Below are positions 24,772 through 34,404 of a DNA stretch of 52,037 nt, piece by piece. This DNA is from Clostridium tyrobutyricum DSM 2637 = ATCC 25755 = JCM 11008. Lineage in GTDB: Bacteria > Bacillota > Clostridia > Clostridiales > Clostridiaceae. Positions within the stretch are counted from its first letter, which is position 1. Each line of letters starts with the position of its first letter. The DNA is taken from contig NZ_APMH01000031.1 of the NCBI RefSeq assembly GCF_000359585.1, positions 1 to 52,037 on the forward strand, written 5' to 3'. The notes beneath the pieces are model-generated. The model saw only the letters and a list, made by a program, of their open reading frames with translations. It did not search any database and was not told the origin of the DNA. The position numbers were made by a program, and so were the translations under genes.

Positions 24772-25206
24772 TTATTTTAAAAGATTAGCCATGCCACTAA
24801 TAAATTCAGGAGTAAGCTTCCTAACTGTAGGCCTTAATATTGCATACTTGCCCTCATTAGCAAGTTCCAATTGAGAAAAAGAAGGAGCTACCTCCATACC
24901 AACTTCATCGTCTGAACTTGTACCTTTTGCATGAGCTAGTTCAAGATATGGAGAGTAATTCATATTTCCAGCTACAAAGGCACTACATTTATTTTTATCT
25001 TCCCATTTGAATCCACCTTTTATAGTCTGTCTTGCATTCCCTGTTCTATCTTTCCATTTAGCATTATTCTTAGCATAACCTTCCATCTTTTTACCGGAAC
25101 TGTCACAATAAATCCCCACTGCAGCTTTCACTTTTCCATTTACTCCACCACTTCCACTAGCAATTTTCTTCAAGAAGTCAGATGCATCAAACTTAAAACC
25201 ATCCAT
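24772..25206 (-). CDS. HK97 gp10-like head-tail protein
   Basis: ATG 25206 is chosen because GGAAGG lies about ten bases before it; the ATG at 25215 is too close. The 144-aa product shows KMEGYAKNNAKWKDRTGNARQTIKGG and NYSPYLELAH, the usual pattern of the HK97 gp10 family (W..RTG.AR and Y..YLE.G..). It acts in head-tail joining or tail completion. Confidence 0.85.
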   Translation of the reverse strand: MDGFKFDASDFLKKIASGSGGVNGKVKAAVGIYCDSSGKKMEGYAKNNAKWKDRTGNARQTIKGGFKWEDKNKCSAFVAGNMNYSPYLELAHAKGTSSDDEVGMEVAPSFSQLELANEGKYAILRPTVRKLTPEFISGMANLLK

Positions 25207-25211
25207 AATTC

Positions 25212-25580
25212 TCATTCCTTCCTTTTCAAGTAAGTATCCCAGACAATATCTTCAATGTTACCCTTATCAATTATTTCATATATAACATCATCAAGTTTAA
25301 AATAATCATGCTCTTTTATTTTTTTAACTTCATCATCTAATATAAATAAAAGCCTATCTTCATAGTTTCTGTTTAAATTTGCTCCATCATTTATAAAATT
25401 GGTTATATAAGTACCACCTTTATGATAATATCCTTTGACAGTACAAACATATTGATCTTCTTCATATTCTCCAAATATATTCTCGCCTTTTCTTAGAATT
25501 ATTATATCCTTCATAAATGGAGCAACTTTTCTTACGAGTTGTCTCCTTATTCTCTGTTTTTTAGTTTCATCCCATCTCAT
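25212..25580 (-). CDS. head closure / head-tail adaptor protein
   Basis: The 122-aa beta-rich protein (KDIIILRKGENIFGEYEED; VKGYYHKGGTYITNF; KLDDVIYEIIDKGNIEDIVWD) sits where SPP1 gp16-type stoppers lie, between the connector and the gp10-like protein. It overlaps the previous gene by four bases, indicating coupled translation. Confidence 0.7.
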   Translation of the reverse strand: MRWDETKKQRIRRQLVRKVAPFMKDIIILRKGENIFGEYEEDQYVCTVKGYYHKGGTYITNFINDGANLNRNYEDRLLFILDDEVKKIKEHDYFKLDDVIYEIIDKGNIEDIVWDTYLKRKE

Positions 25581-25852
25581 TGGCCGTCAGCTCTCTTCAT
25601 GATAGTAATATATTGAGGTGCTGGCTTAAACTGTTTTGCAAGTGCAAGCCAGTATTCTCTATTACTAGAAAGTTTTATATCAGACAATGTAAGCGAATCA
25701 TCTGCTACAGCTTTTTTCATGCATCCTTCATAACTTGCAGCTTGTATATCTCCATTATTTTTATCCAGCAATAACTGCAGGTCCTCATCATCAAAATAAG
25801 GATACTCTTTCTCTTGTAGATTGAATTTTAATATATCTAAATCACTAGTCAT
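25577..25852 (-). CDS. head-tail connector protein (gp15-like)
   Basis: The 91-aa helical protein has FDDEDLQLLLDKNNGDIQAA and a second helix pair around ALAKQFKPA, the short helical form of SPP1 gp15/HK97 gp6-type adaptors that bind the portal. The position after the capsid genes and before the stopper supports this. Confidence 0.7.
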   Translation of the reverse strand: MTSDLDILKFNLQEKEYPYFDDEDLQLLLDKNNGDIQAASYEGCMKKAVADDSLTLSDIKLSSNREYWLALAKQFKPAPQYITIMKRADGQ

Positions 25853-25860
25853 ATTTTCAC

Positions 25861-26067
25861 CTACTTACCATCTGCAGGTGGATTTTGTGGTGGAGTAGAA
25901 TCTTGTATACTATCTTGATTAATATATTTTATATATCCTTTTTTCTTAAACTCCTCCAAATCAGATTCTCTTATTTTAAGTTTCTCTCCTGCTTTCTTAA
26001 TTTCATTGTCATACTTTACATTCAATTTAAGAGTTACTTCGATCATAGTTTCCTTGGTTGCTGCCAT
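25861..26067 (-). CDS. small capsid-region protein with a Mu N-terminus-like fold
   Basis: The 68-aa product matches a common small phage domain: a strand (MIEVTLKLNVKYDNEI) with KKAGEKLKIRESDLEEFKKKGYIK, resembling small domains found beside capsid genes, followed by a Pro-rich tail (PPQNPPADGK). It may be a head fibre or connector component; the role is not known. Confidence 0.6.
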   Translation of the reverse strand: MAATKETMIEVTLKLNVKYDNEIKKAGEKLKIRESDLEEFKKKGYIKYINQDSIQDSTPPQNPPADGK

Positions 26068-26097
26068 TTTTATATCATCCTTCCTTTAAATAAATTG

Positions 26098-26126
26098 AGC
26101 ATAGAGACTAAAATTTTCTCTATGCT
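26098..26126 (-). terminator. hairpin downstream of the capsid gene
   Basis: A 9-bp perfect stem AGCATAGAG/CTCTATGCT begins at the capsid stop codon. It is followed on the minus strand only by CAATTTATTT, so it is probably a partial attenuator or mRNA-stabilising hairpin that keeps capsid expression high relative to downstream genes. Confidence 0.5.
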
Positions 26127-27160
26127 ACTGTTGCTATAAATACCTCATCTGAATGTTCAAATGAAGGCATACAAATTTGAGATACTTTTGTCTGTATCTG
26201 CACTGGATCTGTTTGCTTTACAGTAGTTACAGCTATGCCATTTCTAACTATAGAAACATTAGCAGATGCACCACTCATTAAATCAGCTTCCTCTGGAGTT
26301 GTACCATAATGTGTACTACCAAGAGTTCCTTTTGGAATTAAGGTTATCTTGTTATCAGGATAGTATGGTAATTGAGTAGTTCCATCTTCAGCAAAATATT
26401 TTCCATTCTCAATAGCTACACTTACACCCAACTTATTTTGGAGATATGCAGTTATAATAGCATCCGTCATTATTGTTGTACCATCTTTGTTTATATCAAG
26501 CTTTATAGCCTTATTCTGCTTGATTAAATTAAATGTAGCTTTAGTCATAACAAGTATAGAAGGAGTAACACCCTGATCTGATTCTATTGTATTTACCCAT
26601 CTTTCTATATCTCCTACAATGTCAGCATTATCAAAATCATTCCATTTAGCAGTTCCAGCAAGTATTTCTTGATGTCCTGTTGGTATTTCAAAATCCAAAG
26701 ATATGTCAGCATCATCTGTGGAAATATATATTTTGCCATCTGATAGTAACTGCATTCTCATTCTTTCAGCTTGGACATCTGCACCATCAACAAGAGTAGA
26801 AATATCACCATAAATATTGTTTAGGATTAAATCTCTCATTTGCTGATTATTTGCCTGCATTGCTAAAAGTAAGTTTTGTCTATCTCTTTCTTTTATTACA
26901 ACAGATTCTTTGAAGAAAGGCATTTCCTTAGTCTTTTCATCAACACTAGCTCTTAATGCTCTGACCTTTACTGCTACATCAAAAGCACTTGGTTTTAAAG
27001 CCACCGCCTTGTTTTTAGCTCCCTTTATAAGAGTTATATCTATTCCCATCTGTTTTGATGCTGGGAATAATGCTGATCCCAGTAAATTCTGTGGTGGTAA
27101 ATTAGTTATATATGTTGTTATGTTCTCAGGATTTAAAACATTCATAAAATTAATAGGCAT
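26120..27160 (-). CDS. major capsid protein (family E-like)
   Basis: The 346-aa protein shows features of the major capsid protein E family: FPASKQMGIDITLIKG near the N-terminus, VKVRALRASVDEKTKEMPFFKES, RDRQNLLLAMQ, GDIERWVNTIESDQGVTPSILVMT and a beta-rich end. It lies downstream of scaffold and decoration genes in transcription order, as expected. It forms the icosahedral shell with an HK97 fold. Confidence 0.9.
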   Translation of the reverse strand: MPINFMNVLNPENITTYITNLPPQNLLGSALFPASKQMGIDITLIKGAKNKAVALKPSAFDVAVKVRALRASVDEKTKEMPFFKESVVIKERDRQNLLLAMQANNQQMRDLILNNIYGDISTLVDGADVQAERMRMQLLSDGKIYISTDDADISLDFEIPTGHQEILAGTAKWNDFDNADIVGDIERWVNTIESDQGVTPSILVMTKATFNLIKQNKAIKLDINKDGTTIMTDAIITAYLQNKLGVSVAIENGKYFAEDGTTQLPYYPDNKITLIPKGTLGSTHYGTTPEEADLMSGASANVSIVRNGIAVTTVKQTDPVQIQTKVSQICMPSFEHSDEVFIATVA

Positions 27161-27178
27161 TGATTATCATCTTCCTTT

Positions 27179-27520
27179 CTAGACTATTGATATAAGTTTC
27201 ATTGCTGCAAGTGCTTCAGCTGTAGGTTGAATAGGTATTTGCTTACTATCTATAATTCCATGAACAACTACAGGTACTGTTTCTATTCCAGTAGAATTAG
27301 TAAAATCAACATCTTCATATACAAAGCCATAAGCAGTACCATCATTAACTATTTTTCCAGTATTATCTACAATACTTCCGGCAGATAATATCTTTTTACC
27401 ATTTGAATTAGCTGTAATTAATGTAGCACTAACTTTAACAGGTAAGCTGATAAAATGCTGTGCATCTCTAAGTATATTTTTGTTTTCTCCAAATATTGTT
27501 CTTGATGATTGAATACTCAT
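27179..27520 (-). CDS. head decoration protein (lambda gpD-like)
   Basis: The 113-aa beta-rich protein (FISLPVKVSATL, ILSAGSIVDNTGKIVNDGTAYGFVYEDVDFTNSTG) lies directly before the capsid gene, where decoration or cement proteins are found. It would trimerise on the expanded capsid surface. Confidence 0.7.
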   Translation of the reverse strand: MSIQSSRTIFGENKNILRDAQHFISLPVKVSATLITANSNGKKILSAGSIVDNTGKIVNDGTAYGFVYEDVDFTNSTGIETVPVVVHGIIDSKQIPIQPTAEALAAMKLISIV

Positions 27521-27534
27521 TTTTCATTCCTCCT

Positions 27535-28170
27535 CTATTTTAATAAGAAATCGTCTATTCCTTTGGCTGCTTTCTGCTGTTCTGATCTTTGTTTTGCAAG
27601 TCTTTCACCTATATTCATAACTTTATCTGTTGCTGAAGAACCAGGATTGCTTATATTACCAGTTCCTCCTGCACCTGCATTGGTATTTGTTTCAGTGCTA
27701 TTTTCATCAAACAAATAACCATCAGATTCTTTCAAAGCTTCAAGCTGCTCTTTTAACCCAATAATATCTTCTCCATCTAGTTTCAAGTTTTCTAGGTTTA
27801 AAAGTGCTTTTACTGTCTTAGGATTTTTAGCTTTGGCACCTGTGAGAGCCTTATCAAGCCTGGTATCAAAGTTCAATTTTTCAATCTTGGCTTCATAATC
27901 CTTGGCAACATTTTTATTTTCATCTTTGAGCCTTTCAATTTCAGCTGTAAGTTCCTCATTACCTTTTGCTTTTTCCTTCAAATCTTCAAGCTGTTTATCT
28001 CTGTCTTTCAGCTGTTTTTTATAATCTTTAATAGAGTTATTTACAGTATTAAGTTCAGTTTTTTCAACATAATTTTTACTGTCTACCAAATCTATATCCT
28101 TATATTTCTTCTGGATATTTTCAGGTATTTTTGTGAATGAATCTCCTAATATTTCACTTAATTTTGGCAT
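27535..28170 (-). CDS. capsid scaffolding protein (GP20-like)
   Basis: ATG 28170 gives MPKLSEILGDSFTKIPENIQKKYKDI, the expected start; the longer frame to a TTG at 28191 lacks a ribosome binding site. A long coiled coil (about residues 45-110) leads to FDTRLDKALTGAKAKNPKTVKALLNLE, diagnostic of phage minor structural protein GP20, then a Gly/Asn/Thr-rich linker and a short C-terminal helix that would bind capsid subunits. It directs shell assembly and then leaves the head. Confidence 0.9.
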   Translation of the reverse strand: MPKLSEILGDSFTKIPENIQKKYKDIDLVDSKNYVEKTELNTVNNSIKDYKKQLKDRDKQLEDLKEKAKGNEELTAEIERLKDENKNVAKDYEAKIEKLNFDTRLDKALTGAKAKNPKTVKALLNLENLKLDGEDIIGLKEQLEALKESDGYLFDENSTETNTNAGAGGTGNISNPGSSATDKVMNIGERLAKQRSEQQKAAKGIDDFLLK

Positions 28171-28202
28171 TATATCATCTTCCCTTCTCAAATTTTTATA
28201 AA

Positions 28203-28230
28203 ATAAAAAGCCCTATCTCTAAGACTTATT
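28203..28230 (-). terminator. weak terminator before the scaffold gene
   Basis: On the minus strand AAGTCT pairs with AGGGCTT (two G-T pairs) followed by TTTTTATTTT. It lies between the 28261 gene and the scaffold gene. The stem is weak, so partial read-through is expected. Confidence 0.35.
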
Positions 28231-28260
28231 AAAACCACATTTCTTTACCTCCTTTCGTAT

Positions 28261-28482
28261 CTACTTAAACCCTGCTTTATTATTTTCAATACATTTATTA
28301 ATGGCTATAGCTTCAACTCTATCCATATCAAGAATCACTCCACCTTCTTCGTCAGGAAATGAAATTATTTCTCTTTCTTCTTTATGATCCTTAAATCTAT
28401 CCTTTAGCATTTCCAAAATATCTTTTTTAGCAGTACCACTTATGCTTTCACCACTTTTAAGCCATATTAAATAATCTTTCAT
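28261..28482 (-). CDS. hypothetical phage protein
   Basis: This 73-aa protein has a strand-turn start (DYLIWLKSGESISGTAKKD) followed by a helix and GGVILDMDRVEAIAIN, typical of a small conserved phage protein of unknown function near the minor head gene. It might bind nucleotide or protein partners; no domain is named. Confidence 0.55.
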   Translation of the reverse strand: MKDYLIWLKSGESISGTAKKDILEMLKDRFKDHKEEREIISFPDEEGGVILDMDRVEAIAINKCIENNKAGFK

Positions 28483-28485
28483 TCT

Positions 28486-28761
28486 CTACTCCCCCTCATA
28501 TTCTTCTCTGAGTTCCTCCATTATCGATTTATTCTGCTTTGTTATACTCTCCATTTCAGACTGTAGCTTTTCAATTTTTTTAATGTTTTTTCTTACCCTT
28601 TTATCTGTATAAAATGAAGTATACTCCTGCTTGCAGTATGGACAAACAAAATAAGTTCTCTGGACATTTTCATCAATCCACTTAGTTTTAAGCTTCTTGA
28701 TTTTAAATTGCTTTCCACAAGTATCACAGTTCAACGTTATATTTCCAAAAGATTTCCTCAT
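28486..28761 (-). CDS. zinc-ribbon protein of the head gene cluster
   Basis: Two CxxC pairs (LNCDTCGKQF and FVCPYCKQEY) form a zinc ribbon, followed by a coiled coil (RKNIKKIEKLQSEMESITKQ). I start at ATG 28761 with GAGGAG twelve bases upstream; the frame is open further but that part overlaps the minor head gene. The 91-aa product is common beside MuF-type genes, and its role is unknown. Confidence 0.6.
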   Translation of the reverse strand: MRKSFGNITLNCDTCGKQFKIKKLKTKWIDENVQRTYFVCPYCKQEYTSFYTDKRVRKNIKKIEKLQSEMESITKQNKSIMEELREEYEGE

Positions 28762-28777
28762 ATTCTGGGTCAACTCC

Positions 28778-29713
28778 TCAATTACCACTAAAATAATCAC
28801 CGTATTTATCATACCAATCATCCAATGCTGGATCGTTACCACCTTTTGCCCAGCTATTAAGTCTGGAACCTATATTCTCCAAACTATCATCTAGTAAAGG
28901 CTCTTGATAGCATAAACCATTGGGATGATCCAATGGACAGTCAGCAAGAAGATATTCCTGACCATCTCTCTCTTTGCATAATGGACAAGTTCTACCAGGT
29001 GCAAAGACACTGTGCCATCTTACTTTCTCAATAAAAGGATTTTTCTCACAACTTTTTATCATTGATAATATATAAGCATGGCTTATAGAAGTCCTTGCCA
29101 ATCTTTGTGCATTATAATCAACTGTTTTTGAAGTACCTGGATAAACATTCTTCCAGTTCCACTCCTTTTGCATATCAGGATTAACATATGTCTGAAGATC
29201 TTGTGCTAATTCAATAGCGCTTTTCTTTTCAACTATTCCCTTTTGAATTATTTTATCTATGTCTCCATTTACTTTATTACCAGTCCACCATATTCTCTTA
29301 GATAATCCTCTTCCATCTTTATATATATTACCTTTGATAAGTTCTTCCACTGCATCATTTGGAACCTTGGAAAACATATTTGTAAATGATTTACTCATAT
29401 TGAGTTTGTATTTTTTATCTACTAAATTAAAGAAGTTAAGCTGAATGCCTGCAGCCAGATTCGCACTTTTTACAATATTATCTAAAATCTGTTTGAATAA
29501 TATTTTATTTACCTGCCTTATTTCAGATTTTACGGCTTTTCTGTAATCTTTAGCCCATCTTTCTGTTAAACTTCCTTTCCTAGCCTTATCTGATTTAATC
29601 TTTAAATCCTTAGCTGCTTCTTTATATAAATTCTTGATCTGCTTATACTGTTTTCTTGTAAGGTTAGCTCTGTTTTGCATAGACTCTTTAATCATTTTTT
29701 GGTATTCATTCAT
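28778..29713 (-). CDS. minor head protein (SPP1 gp7 / MuF type)
   Basis: The 311-aa protein has an N-terminal helical part and a C-terminal MuF domain: YNAQRLARTSISHAYILSM, VRWHSVFAPGRTCPLCKERDG and DHPNGLC. It binds the portal and is incorporated into the head, where relatives affect DNA ejection. It overlaps the portal gene by eight bases. No toxin domain is fused to it. Confidence 0.9.
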   Translation of the reverse strand: MNEYQKMIKESMQNRANLTRKQYKQIKNLYKEAAKDLKIKSDKARKGSLTERWAKDYRKAVKSEIRQVNKILFKQILDNIVKSANLAAGIQLNFFNLVDKKYKLNMSKSFTNMFSKVPNDAVEELIKGNIYKDGRGLSKRIWWTGNKVNGDIDKIIQKGIVEKKSAIELAQDLQTYVNPDMQKEWNWKNVYPGTSKTVDYNAQRLARTSISHAYILSMIKSCEKNPFIEKVRWHSVFAPGRTCPLCKERDGQEYLLADCPLDHPNGLCYQEPLLDDSLENIGSRLNSWAKGGNDPALDDWYDKYGDYFSGN

Positions 29714-31154
29714 CTAAGTTACCACCCTGTATTGACTGCATTTCATCATTTTCAGCTGCAGTTATATCGGCTATGTCTTTGATTATTTCATCCATCTCTC
29801 CATCTACATCCTCTGTATTGGAGAAATCTTTAATATAGGACTTGTGGCTTCTTACATTACTCTGAACCTCCTGTATGGCCAATGTCTTTTTATCATCTAT
29901 GTCCTCCGGAATAGGGAATTTATGATTGAATACAATGTTAAATTCCAAGTCATCCCATTCATGGTTCCAGTCCTTGTAGCAATTAAATTTAGTGCAACAC
30001 TCAATAATCAACTTAATTAAATCCTTAATTACCGGCTCCCACGTATTCCATTTCTCATTACATCTAGCTATCAGATCATTATAAAGATACTTCAACGCCT
30101 TAGCTGAAGGAACATTTTTAAGTTCCTCCTGCCTTGGCATATCCAGCATTTCATATATATCTTTTTCAGCCCTATCAAGAAACTTCTCTGCTGGATCTGC
30201 TGATGTAAATGAACTTTCAAGCCTTTTGGCATCTGCAGTATGTTCATCTATACTTTTCAATGGTATTATTGCTCCTGGAGCTACTTTACAACTGTTAACA
30301 CTATTTTCATCAGCATCTATAATTACACGCTCACCAAACATATTAAATCTCAGTGCATCAGCATAATCAGAAACTTTTCTATTGTAGCTATTTTGTGCAT
30401 CTTTGAGACCTGTTACATCACTTTGGCCATGTATATCTCCAAGCATTGAGTCATTCAGAATTACCCAAGCCGGAAGCCTGTCAAGTTTAGTATCAGCTTC
30501 AACTACAGATTCAGGAATACCAAAGTTTCCATTCACAAATGTCTCTATTTTATGCTTACATGAACTATTTTCTAAACTATAAGTATGCCTGTACCATATT
30601 TGATTATCCTGTTCCATATCTGCTGTATCAGGTTCTTGAACCACCAAAATAATCTCTTTAAGCTTCTTATAATTTTGTACAGTAGTTCTATAAGTAAAAT
30701 CATTAATAGAATTGTAAAAAATATTTATCGGCTGTTCTGGATTAGCTTCAACCCTTAAAAGTACTCTTCTCCGTATAGTACAATCTAAAAAAGCCTTTAG
30801 AGTATCACTCCAAAAGCTGTTATCTGCAAGGATTTTATCTATAAATTGTCTTAGTTCTTCACACTTATATTTATCATCAACATCATATGGCTTAAATAAA
30901 ATGTCCGGAGGAACACTAAACATAAATCTTGCCTGCTTACGGAGAAGCGGGCCCACCTTGTTTCTTATGTCCTGTGCTGGTACGTAATCCAAATCATCAC
31001 TAACTGTCCATGACTGTCCAATAGTATCTGGATCGCTTATTGCCATCTGTTCATCCTGGCATTTTCCCTTGTAATAGAAATAATCATTCTTACATTGTTT
31101 TCTTTCCTTTAGTTGAATGGATGTTAAACCTAATAATTGTTGTTTAGTATTCAT
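29706..31154 (-). CDS. portal protein (SPP1 gp6 type)
   Basis: The 482-aa length and pattern (NKVGPLLRKQARFMFSVPP, GIPESVVEADTKLDRLPAWV, DLPRQEEL-like DMPRQEELKNVPSAKALKYL) fit the SPP1-type portal family. It forms the dodecameric DNA channel at the capsid vertex. The start overlaps the terminase stop by one base, so the packaging genes are coupled. Confidence 0.92.
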   Translation of the reverse strand: MNTKQQLLGLTSIQLKERKQCKNDYFYYKGKCQDEQMAISDPDTIGQSWTVSDDLDYVPAQDIRNKVGPLLRKQARFMFSVPPDILFKPYDVDDKYKCEELRQFIDKILADNSFWSDTLKAFLDCTIRRRVLLRVEANPEQPINIFYNSINDFTYRTTVQNYKKLKEIILVVQEPDTADMEQDNQIWYRHTYSLENSSCKHKIETFVNGNFGIPESVVEADTKLDRLPAWVILNDSMLGDIHGQSDVTGLKDAQNSYNRKVSDYADALRFNMFGERVIIDADENSVNSCKVAPGAIIPLKSIDEHTADAKRLESSFTSADPAEKFLDRAEKDIYEMLDMPRQEELKNVPSAKALKYLYNDLIARCNEKWNTWEPVIKDLIKLIIECCTKFNCYKDWNHEWDDLEFNIVFNHKFPIPEDIDDKKTLAIQEVQSNVRSHKSYIKDFSNTEDVDGEMDEIIKDIADITAAENDEMQSIQGGNLDE

Positions 31155-32497
31155 TAGAATACGGTACCTCCTTTCCTTCCATGGTAAACATTATTTTTAA
31201 GACCTCTGCCTTTGTTATAGACAGAATCATCATATTTTTGTTCTTTAATATCGGCAACCTCATAACCATCAAGTCCATACCAGATGGAGCTAAATGTATG
31301 AGGATCGATATTAAATTCATCCTCTATGATTTCTCCATTCTTATCTACTGCATAGGTTAGATCCTTGAGCTCTGCTATGGTATTGGTACAATTGGAGGAA
31401 CATATTATTTTCTTAAACCTCTTTACCTTCTTGGTGTTCTGCAATCTGGAGCCTTGAAACTTTTTAGCTCCTCTAATATTAAAACCCTGCTGTCTATAAT
31501 ATTTAATTGTCTTAGGTTCAGCTGAATCCGCATTAATTTGTTCCTGTGTGTCCTTAAATTCTGATATTTCAACAGCGGTTCTATCGTCTGTCATTTGATT
31601 CTTATAATATTCCCAGTAGATATAAAGTATCTTTTTATCATCATCAATACACATCCTTATAAGAGCGTTATATGATTTCTCAAATCCAAAATCAAAACCA
31701 ACTCTCCTAATTGGATTTCTTATATTTCCTATGGCTTGAAGTACTTCATAATGTGGAGCAATTTCAAACTGAGGAAGTACTCTTTTGCCATTTACTCCAA
31801 ATCTGCCTTTTCTGGCTATTCTGTATAAATCAGGATCATATGTCTTCAATTCATCAAGCTGTTCTATATAACTTTTAGGCAAAAATAAATTATCATCTGC
31901 TAATGAATGATGATAATACGTCTTATTTGTTATGACTATTCTCTTTTTATAAAGTTCTTCATCATCAAGTATAAATATTTTCTTCTTGTCATTTCTGAAG
32001 AAGTGCTTGTATGTCCAATTGTCTTTGCTGACAGGATTAGTAGAAAGTATCATATGCAATGATAGGCTTGGATGTCTTAAACGCCCTAATAGTTCTTTAA
32101 ATCCTGCATATTTTACCTCTGAACATTCTTCTATCCATACTATAGAAACATTGTTTATAGATTTCAGCTTTGAAGGCTTATCCATTCCTTTGAATATTAT
32201 CTTTGAGCCATTAGGGAATTTAACCTGCATTGGTGAAGCTGTAAACTTAATTCTATCATCAAGTCCCATATCAGTTACTATTTCTTCTAAAAGAGAATAG
32301 CAGCTGTCTCTTATAGTATCAAATACTTCTCTCACTACTAGAGCGGTCCTTTTCTCCTGGAGCAATTTAAGTATTAATTTTAGAGCTACATGGTAACTCT
32401 TAGAGCTTCCATAGCCACCGACTAAAAAATAGAATTTATAATCCCAGTTGAAAATAAAATCTTCAAAACTTGGATTTACTTCTTTTTCTATAAGCAT
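31154..32497 (-). CDS. terL: terminase large subunit
   Basis: The 447-aa protein has the ATPase motor in the N-terminal half, with the Walker A-like loop [10 protein letters not shown] near residues 28-37 and Walker [11 protein letters not shown]. The nuclease domain follows, with acidic residues in [10 protein letters not shown] and NADSAEP. It drives DNA into the capsid and cuts concatemers. It resembles the PBSX/SPP1-type terminases. Confidence 0.95.
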   Translation of the reverse strand: MLIEKEVNPSFEDFIFNWDYKFYFLVGGYGSSKSYHVALKLILKLLQEKRTALVVREVFDTIRDSCYSLLEEIVTDMGLDDRIKFTASPMQVKFPNGSKIIFKGMDKPSKLKSINNVSIVWIEECSEVKYAGFKELLGRLRHPSLSLHMILSTNPVSKDNWTYKHFFRNDKKKIFILDDEELYKKRIVITNKTYYHHSLADDNLFLPKSYIEQLDELKTYDPDLYRIARKGRFGVNGKRVLPQFEIAPHYEVLQAIGNIRNPIRRVGFDFGFEKSYNALIRMCIDDDKKILYIYWEYYKNQMTDDRTAVEISEFKDTQEQINADSAEPKTIKYYRQQGFNIRGAKKFQGSRLQNTKKVKRFKKIICSSNCTNTIAELKDLTYAVDKNGEIIEDEFNIDPHTFSSIWYGLDGYEVADIKEQKYDDSVYNKGRGLKNNVYHGRKGGTVF

Positions 32498-33231
32498 TAT
32501 TTATCACTTTTTCTCTTTATCATTATTTCTATAGGTTTATTATCATCTTTATTTTTAACCTTAACCACCTCAGCTCTCAACTTCTCAATTCTAAGTTTTT
32601 GTTCTTCAGTAGCAAGATTACTCTTCAGCAATTCATCATACTGCTTAATCATACTCTCAAGAGTTTTCATTGCCCTTGATTGAGCCTGAAGGAATGTAGC
32701 CTGCTTATCCCAGGCAAACTGCAATTCATATTCTTTTTCCCAACTGTCGGAAGTTTCTCCAGTGGACTCCTTTTCTCTTTTGAGTACTTTAGTCAAATCC
32801 TTCTGATTCTTCACACTCATAATTCTTTGAGACCTTGCTATGGCCGTATACTGAATTATTATATTTTCCCACAGCATATCTAACGGATCTTTAACCATAA
32901 TATCCTCCACTATTTCTATTGTTTCAGGCGGAAAAATCTTAGAAAAAAAGCCATGCGTTTCAGCGTTTTTATTACCTTTCGGTACGCTGCTCACATGACC
33001 TTTGGAGTTCTTATTCTTAGGCTGACCGCCCTTTTTTCTTTTGGAACGTTCCGTATTCTTTTGGAGCGTTCCATTCAATTTACTATCCCATTTATCTTTA
33101 TTCTTCCACCCTCTTATGGTGCCAGGCGAAAGATTCAGCATCTCTGCAATCTTTACTAAATCAATATTTCCGTCATTCTCTTTGTAAATCTCAAACGCTT
33201 TGTCCCTATTCGGACTTCTCTGTCTTGGCAT
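32497..33231 (-). CDS. terS: terminase small subunit
   Basis: The 244-aa protein has an N-terminal helix-turn-helix ([27 protein letters not shown]), a basic linker ([15 protein letters not shown]) and a helical oligomerisation region. It recognises the packaging site, which is likely within or near this gene. The stop overlaps the large-subunit start. Confidence 0.9.
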   Translation of the reverse strand: MPRQRSPNRDKAFEIYKENDGNIDLVKIAEMLNLSPGTIRGWKNKDKWDSKLNGTLQKNTERSKRKKGGQPKNKNSKGHVSSVPKGNKNAETHGFFSKIFPPETIEIVEDIMVKDPLDMLWENIIIQYTAIARSQRIMSVKNQKDLTKVLKREKESTGETSDSWEKEYELQFAWDKQATFLQAQSRAMKTLESMIKQYDELLKSNLATEEQKLRIEKLRAEVVKVKNKDDNKPIEIMIKRKSDK

Positions 33232-33273
33232 GTCTACACTGTCACCACCTGCCTATTCGTTTTGTTTTGGACT

Positions 33274-33300
33274 GAAAAAAAGCCCTTGGGGGACTCTTTT
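33274..33300 (-). terminator. terminator upstream of the terminase genes
   Basis: On the minus strand a GC-rich hairpin (AGTCCC/GGGCT with one bulge) is followed by TTTTTTT, separating the 33311 gene from the terminase operon. Late transcripts must read through it or start below it. Confidence 0.6.
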
Positions 33301-33310
33301 TAACTATATT

Positions 33311-33610
33311 TTATTTATTTAATTCAAATGATTCATGCGTTGAAATAAATTCATCTGATATTGGAAATCCTGCTAATTCCAGTACTGTCTTGGTTCCTCT
33401 GCAACCTTCTCCTCCATATCCAGATGTTAATTCTCCATTAAATACTAATTCTTCTTCGTTTGAGTTTGTAAGTGTTAGCTTGTAATTAACATTTTCTGTA
33501 TCTCCAATCATTTTTGCCTTTACAACTTCGCCAAAAGCATCTTTATATCTTTTGTAAAATTCAATAGCTCCTTGTGTATATCCTACGTCTTTTTTTAGCG
33601 TTATTGCCAT
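33311..33610 (-). CDS. hypothetical phage protein
   Basis: The 99-aa protein has an alpha helix (QGAIEFYKRYKDAFGEVVKAKM) and beta strands (VNYKLTLTNSNEEELVFNGELT), then GYGGEGCRGTKTVLELAGFP. It resembles small conserved phage proteins upstream of terminase, with no known activity. Confidence 0.5.
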   Translation of the reverse strand: MAITLKKDVGYTQGAIEFYKRYKDAFGEVVKAKMIGDTENVNYKLTLTNSNEEELVFNGELTSGYGGEGCRGTKTVLELAGFPISDEFISTHESFELNK

Positions 33611-33726
33611 AATATATCATCTCCTTTAATATCACATATATTCTCCATAGTTTTCAAAATCCCTTCTAAATTTTAGAGGAATTTAACATAAAATGTTGAA
33701 TATTGGATTAAAAGGAGGTGATTACT

Positions 33727-33936
33727 ATGCAACGTATTCCTGTAACATCATCTGATTTAAGTTCTGTGGGCTATAATTCTATATCTCAAACATTAGAAAT
33801 ACAATTTAATTCTGGTGGCATATACCAGTATTCTGGTGTACCTTCTAATGTTTATGAAGGACTTATGTCTGCATCTTCACACGGCAAGTATTTTCATGCT
33901 TATATAAGGAATGATTACTCGTGCAACAAAATATAA
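33727..33936 (+). CDS. KTSC-domain protein, plus-strand mini-gene
   Basis: ATG 33727 has AAAGGAGGTG eight bases upstream. The 69-aa product matches the KTSC domain: [34 protein letters not shown] and [15 protein letters not shown]. The gene is isolated on the plus strand inside a minus-strand operon. A second KTSC gene lies at 46869 in the same orientation. The domain occurs alone or fused to lysyl-tRNA synthetases; its role is not known. Confidence 0.8.
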   Translation: MQRIPVTSSDLSSVGYNSISQTLEIQFNSGGIYQYSGVPSNVYEGLMSASSHGKYFHAYIRNDYSCNKI

Positions 33937-33939
33937 CTT

Positions 33940-34083
33940 TTAGTCAATAACAACAAATACTATAGCCGGACCATTTGCTTTAATTATTTTTTGTTCATAA
34001 GGTTCAACTATAGTATTTTCCACACCTTCTCTTGATTTTAACTCTTCAACTAATCTCTTTGTAGATATATCATTTAAATTCAT
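33940..34083 (-). CDS. BC1881-family small phage protein
   Basis: A 47-aa gene with GAGGTGA upstream of ATG 34083. The sequence DISTKRLVEELKSREGVENT, EPYEQK and ANGPAIVFVVID follows the BC1881-family pattern found in many Firmicute phages. Its function is unknown. It starts seven bases after the previous gene's stop. Confidence 0.7.
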   Translation of the reverse strand: MNLNDISTKRLVEELKSREGVENTIVEPYEQKIIKANGPAIVFVVID

Positions 34084-34089
34084 TTATTT

Positions 34090-34242
34090 TCACCTCACCC
34101 TCTTAATAGCACCTCTGACTCTTCTAAAGCAGTCATGCATCATAAGTCTTTGATAATCATAAAAAGAGAGGTGCTCACCTCTCCTGGATTTATTTTTGTT
34201 TTGTTTTTCAATCTTATCCTTAAGGATCTCTTTCACTTTCAC
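34090..34242 (-). CDS. small conserved phage protein (DYQRLMMHDCFRR motif)
   Basis: The 50-aa basic protein is most likely started at GTG 34242, since GGGAG lies six bases upstream; an ATG at 34266 in frame lacks one. The segment SFYDYQRLMMHDCFRRVRGA is a motif I recognise from small phage proteins of the late-regulatory region. Function unknown. The following stretch 34267-34404 is AT-rich with no gene that I can support. Confidence 0.6.
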   Translation of the reverse strand: MKVKEILKDKIEKQNKNKSRRGEHLSFYDYQRLMMHDCFRRVRGAIKRVR

Positions 34243-34404
34243 ACCTCTCTCCCTTCTTTCATGCATAAAAAATAAGCCCCAGAAATAATTATCTGAGAGC
34301 TACAACCAAAATTTAATATTTTGGTGAACAATATATATTAAGGTGTATTTTAAATATACTCTTATGCTATTAATTTTATATTAAATGTATGTTAATACTA
34401 TATG